In this document: piece after piece, positions 63,690 to 64,000 of the stretch
Layout: the number at the start of each line of letters is the position of its first letter
Numbering within the stretch: the stretch's first letter is position 1
Origin: Odiellus spinosus
Taxonomy: Eukaryota; Arthropoda; Arachnida; Opiliones; Phalangiidae
Direction of reading: 5' to 3'
NCBI GenBank assembly: GCA_963920705.1
Contig: OY987227.1
Span: 11,635,602 to 11,699,601 of the forward strand
DNA: 64,000 bases
Program-made: the position numbers and the translations under genes
The notes under the pieces: model-generated
What the model was told of the DNA's origin: nothing
The model's database searches: none
The model's input: only the letters and a program-made list of their open reading frames with translations

Positions 63690-64000
63690 AGATGTTTGAA
63701 ATTCTTTTAGGTAAGATGTTTGAAATTCTTTTAGGGAAGCTTTTCGAAATTCTTTAAGGGAAGCTTTTTGAAATTCTTTAAGGCAAGATGTTTGAAATTC
63801 TTTTAGGGAAGATGTTTGAAATTCTTTTAGGGAAGATGTTTGAAATTCTTTTAGGGAAGATGTTTGAAATTCTTTTAGGGAAGATGTTTGAAATTCTTTT
63901 AGGGAAGATGTTTGAAATTCTTTTAGGGAAGATGTTTGAAATTCTTTTAGGGAAGATGTTTGAAATTCTTTTAAGGAAAATGTTCGAAATTCTTTTAGGG
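63690..64000. repeat. 24-bp minisatellite running off the window end
   Basis: Unit GGGAAGATGTTTGAAATTCT plus TTTA, about 13 copies. The first copies vary (GCTTTTTGAAATT). The array is open at 64000. Confidence 0.95.

Larger units (their letters stand above)
48773..64000 (+). other. Intron after FNIII-2 (at least 15 kb, open at the window end)
   Basis: No FNIII-3, transmembrane or cytoplasmic exon was recognised. Contents: dispersed repeats (50040-50440, 52865-53170), a TTAA element (51339-51822), poly-A (51946), the inverted transposon pair (57638-62269), a C-run near 62646, and a 24-bp tandem repeat at the end (63690-64000). The 145-codon frame at 54813-55250 has no domain or splice support. 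Confidence 0.65.

Overview
The window is arthropod nuclear DNA: AT-rich, with very long introns, many short inverted-repeat transposons and minisatellites. Its one host gene, on the + strand, is a Dscam-family immunoglobulin (Ig) / fibronectin III (FNIII) cell-surface gene that runs off both ends. Exon order and phases fit the shortened Dscam genes with tandem 5' cassettes known from chelicerates (sDscam, beta type). A chelicerate such as a spider, scorpion, tick or relative is therefore the best guess, inferred only from gene structure.

Layout. 401-5118 holds the last three exons of an upstream variable cassette: Ig1 in one exon and Ig2 in two; its signal exon lies before the window. 5641-6383 is a GC-richer stretch that should hold the promoter and 5' leader of the next cassette. 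6384-25830 is a complete second cassette: signal-peptide exon, Ig1, Ig2a, Ig2b. 26307-48772 holds shared constant exons: Ig3 (two exons), FNIII-1 (two), FNIII-2 (two). No further exon was found in 48773-64000, so FNIII-3, the membrane segment and the tail should lie downstream. Splice phases agree throughout, so either cassette can join the constant exons in frame. The cassette-2 route gives 1570 nt of uninterrupted coding sequence in the window, about 523 residues.

Mobile DNA. The introns carry at least eight short elements flanked by TTAA, one nested in another and one inserted in a 22-bp minisatellite. Other repeats include a 17-bp minisatellite of about 105 copies, several long hairpins, a 53-bp perfect inverted pair, and dispersed repeats. 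The final intron contains a young 4.6-kb inverted duplication of a DDE transposon (57638-62269). Its right half is a nearly full-length transposase gene with a C-terminal SWIM-type zinc finger, broken by one in-frame TAG and an upstream frame change. Its left half is a 5'-truncated reverse copy that lacks that stop.

No RNA gene, CRISPR array or second host gene could be supported.
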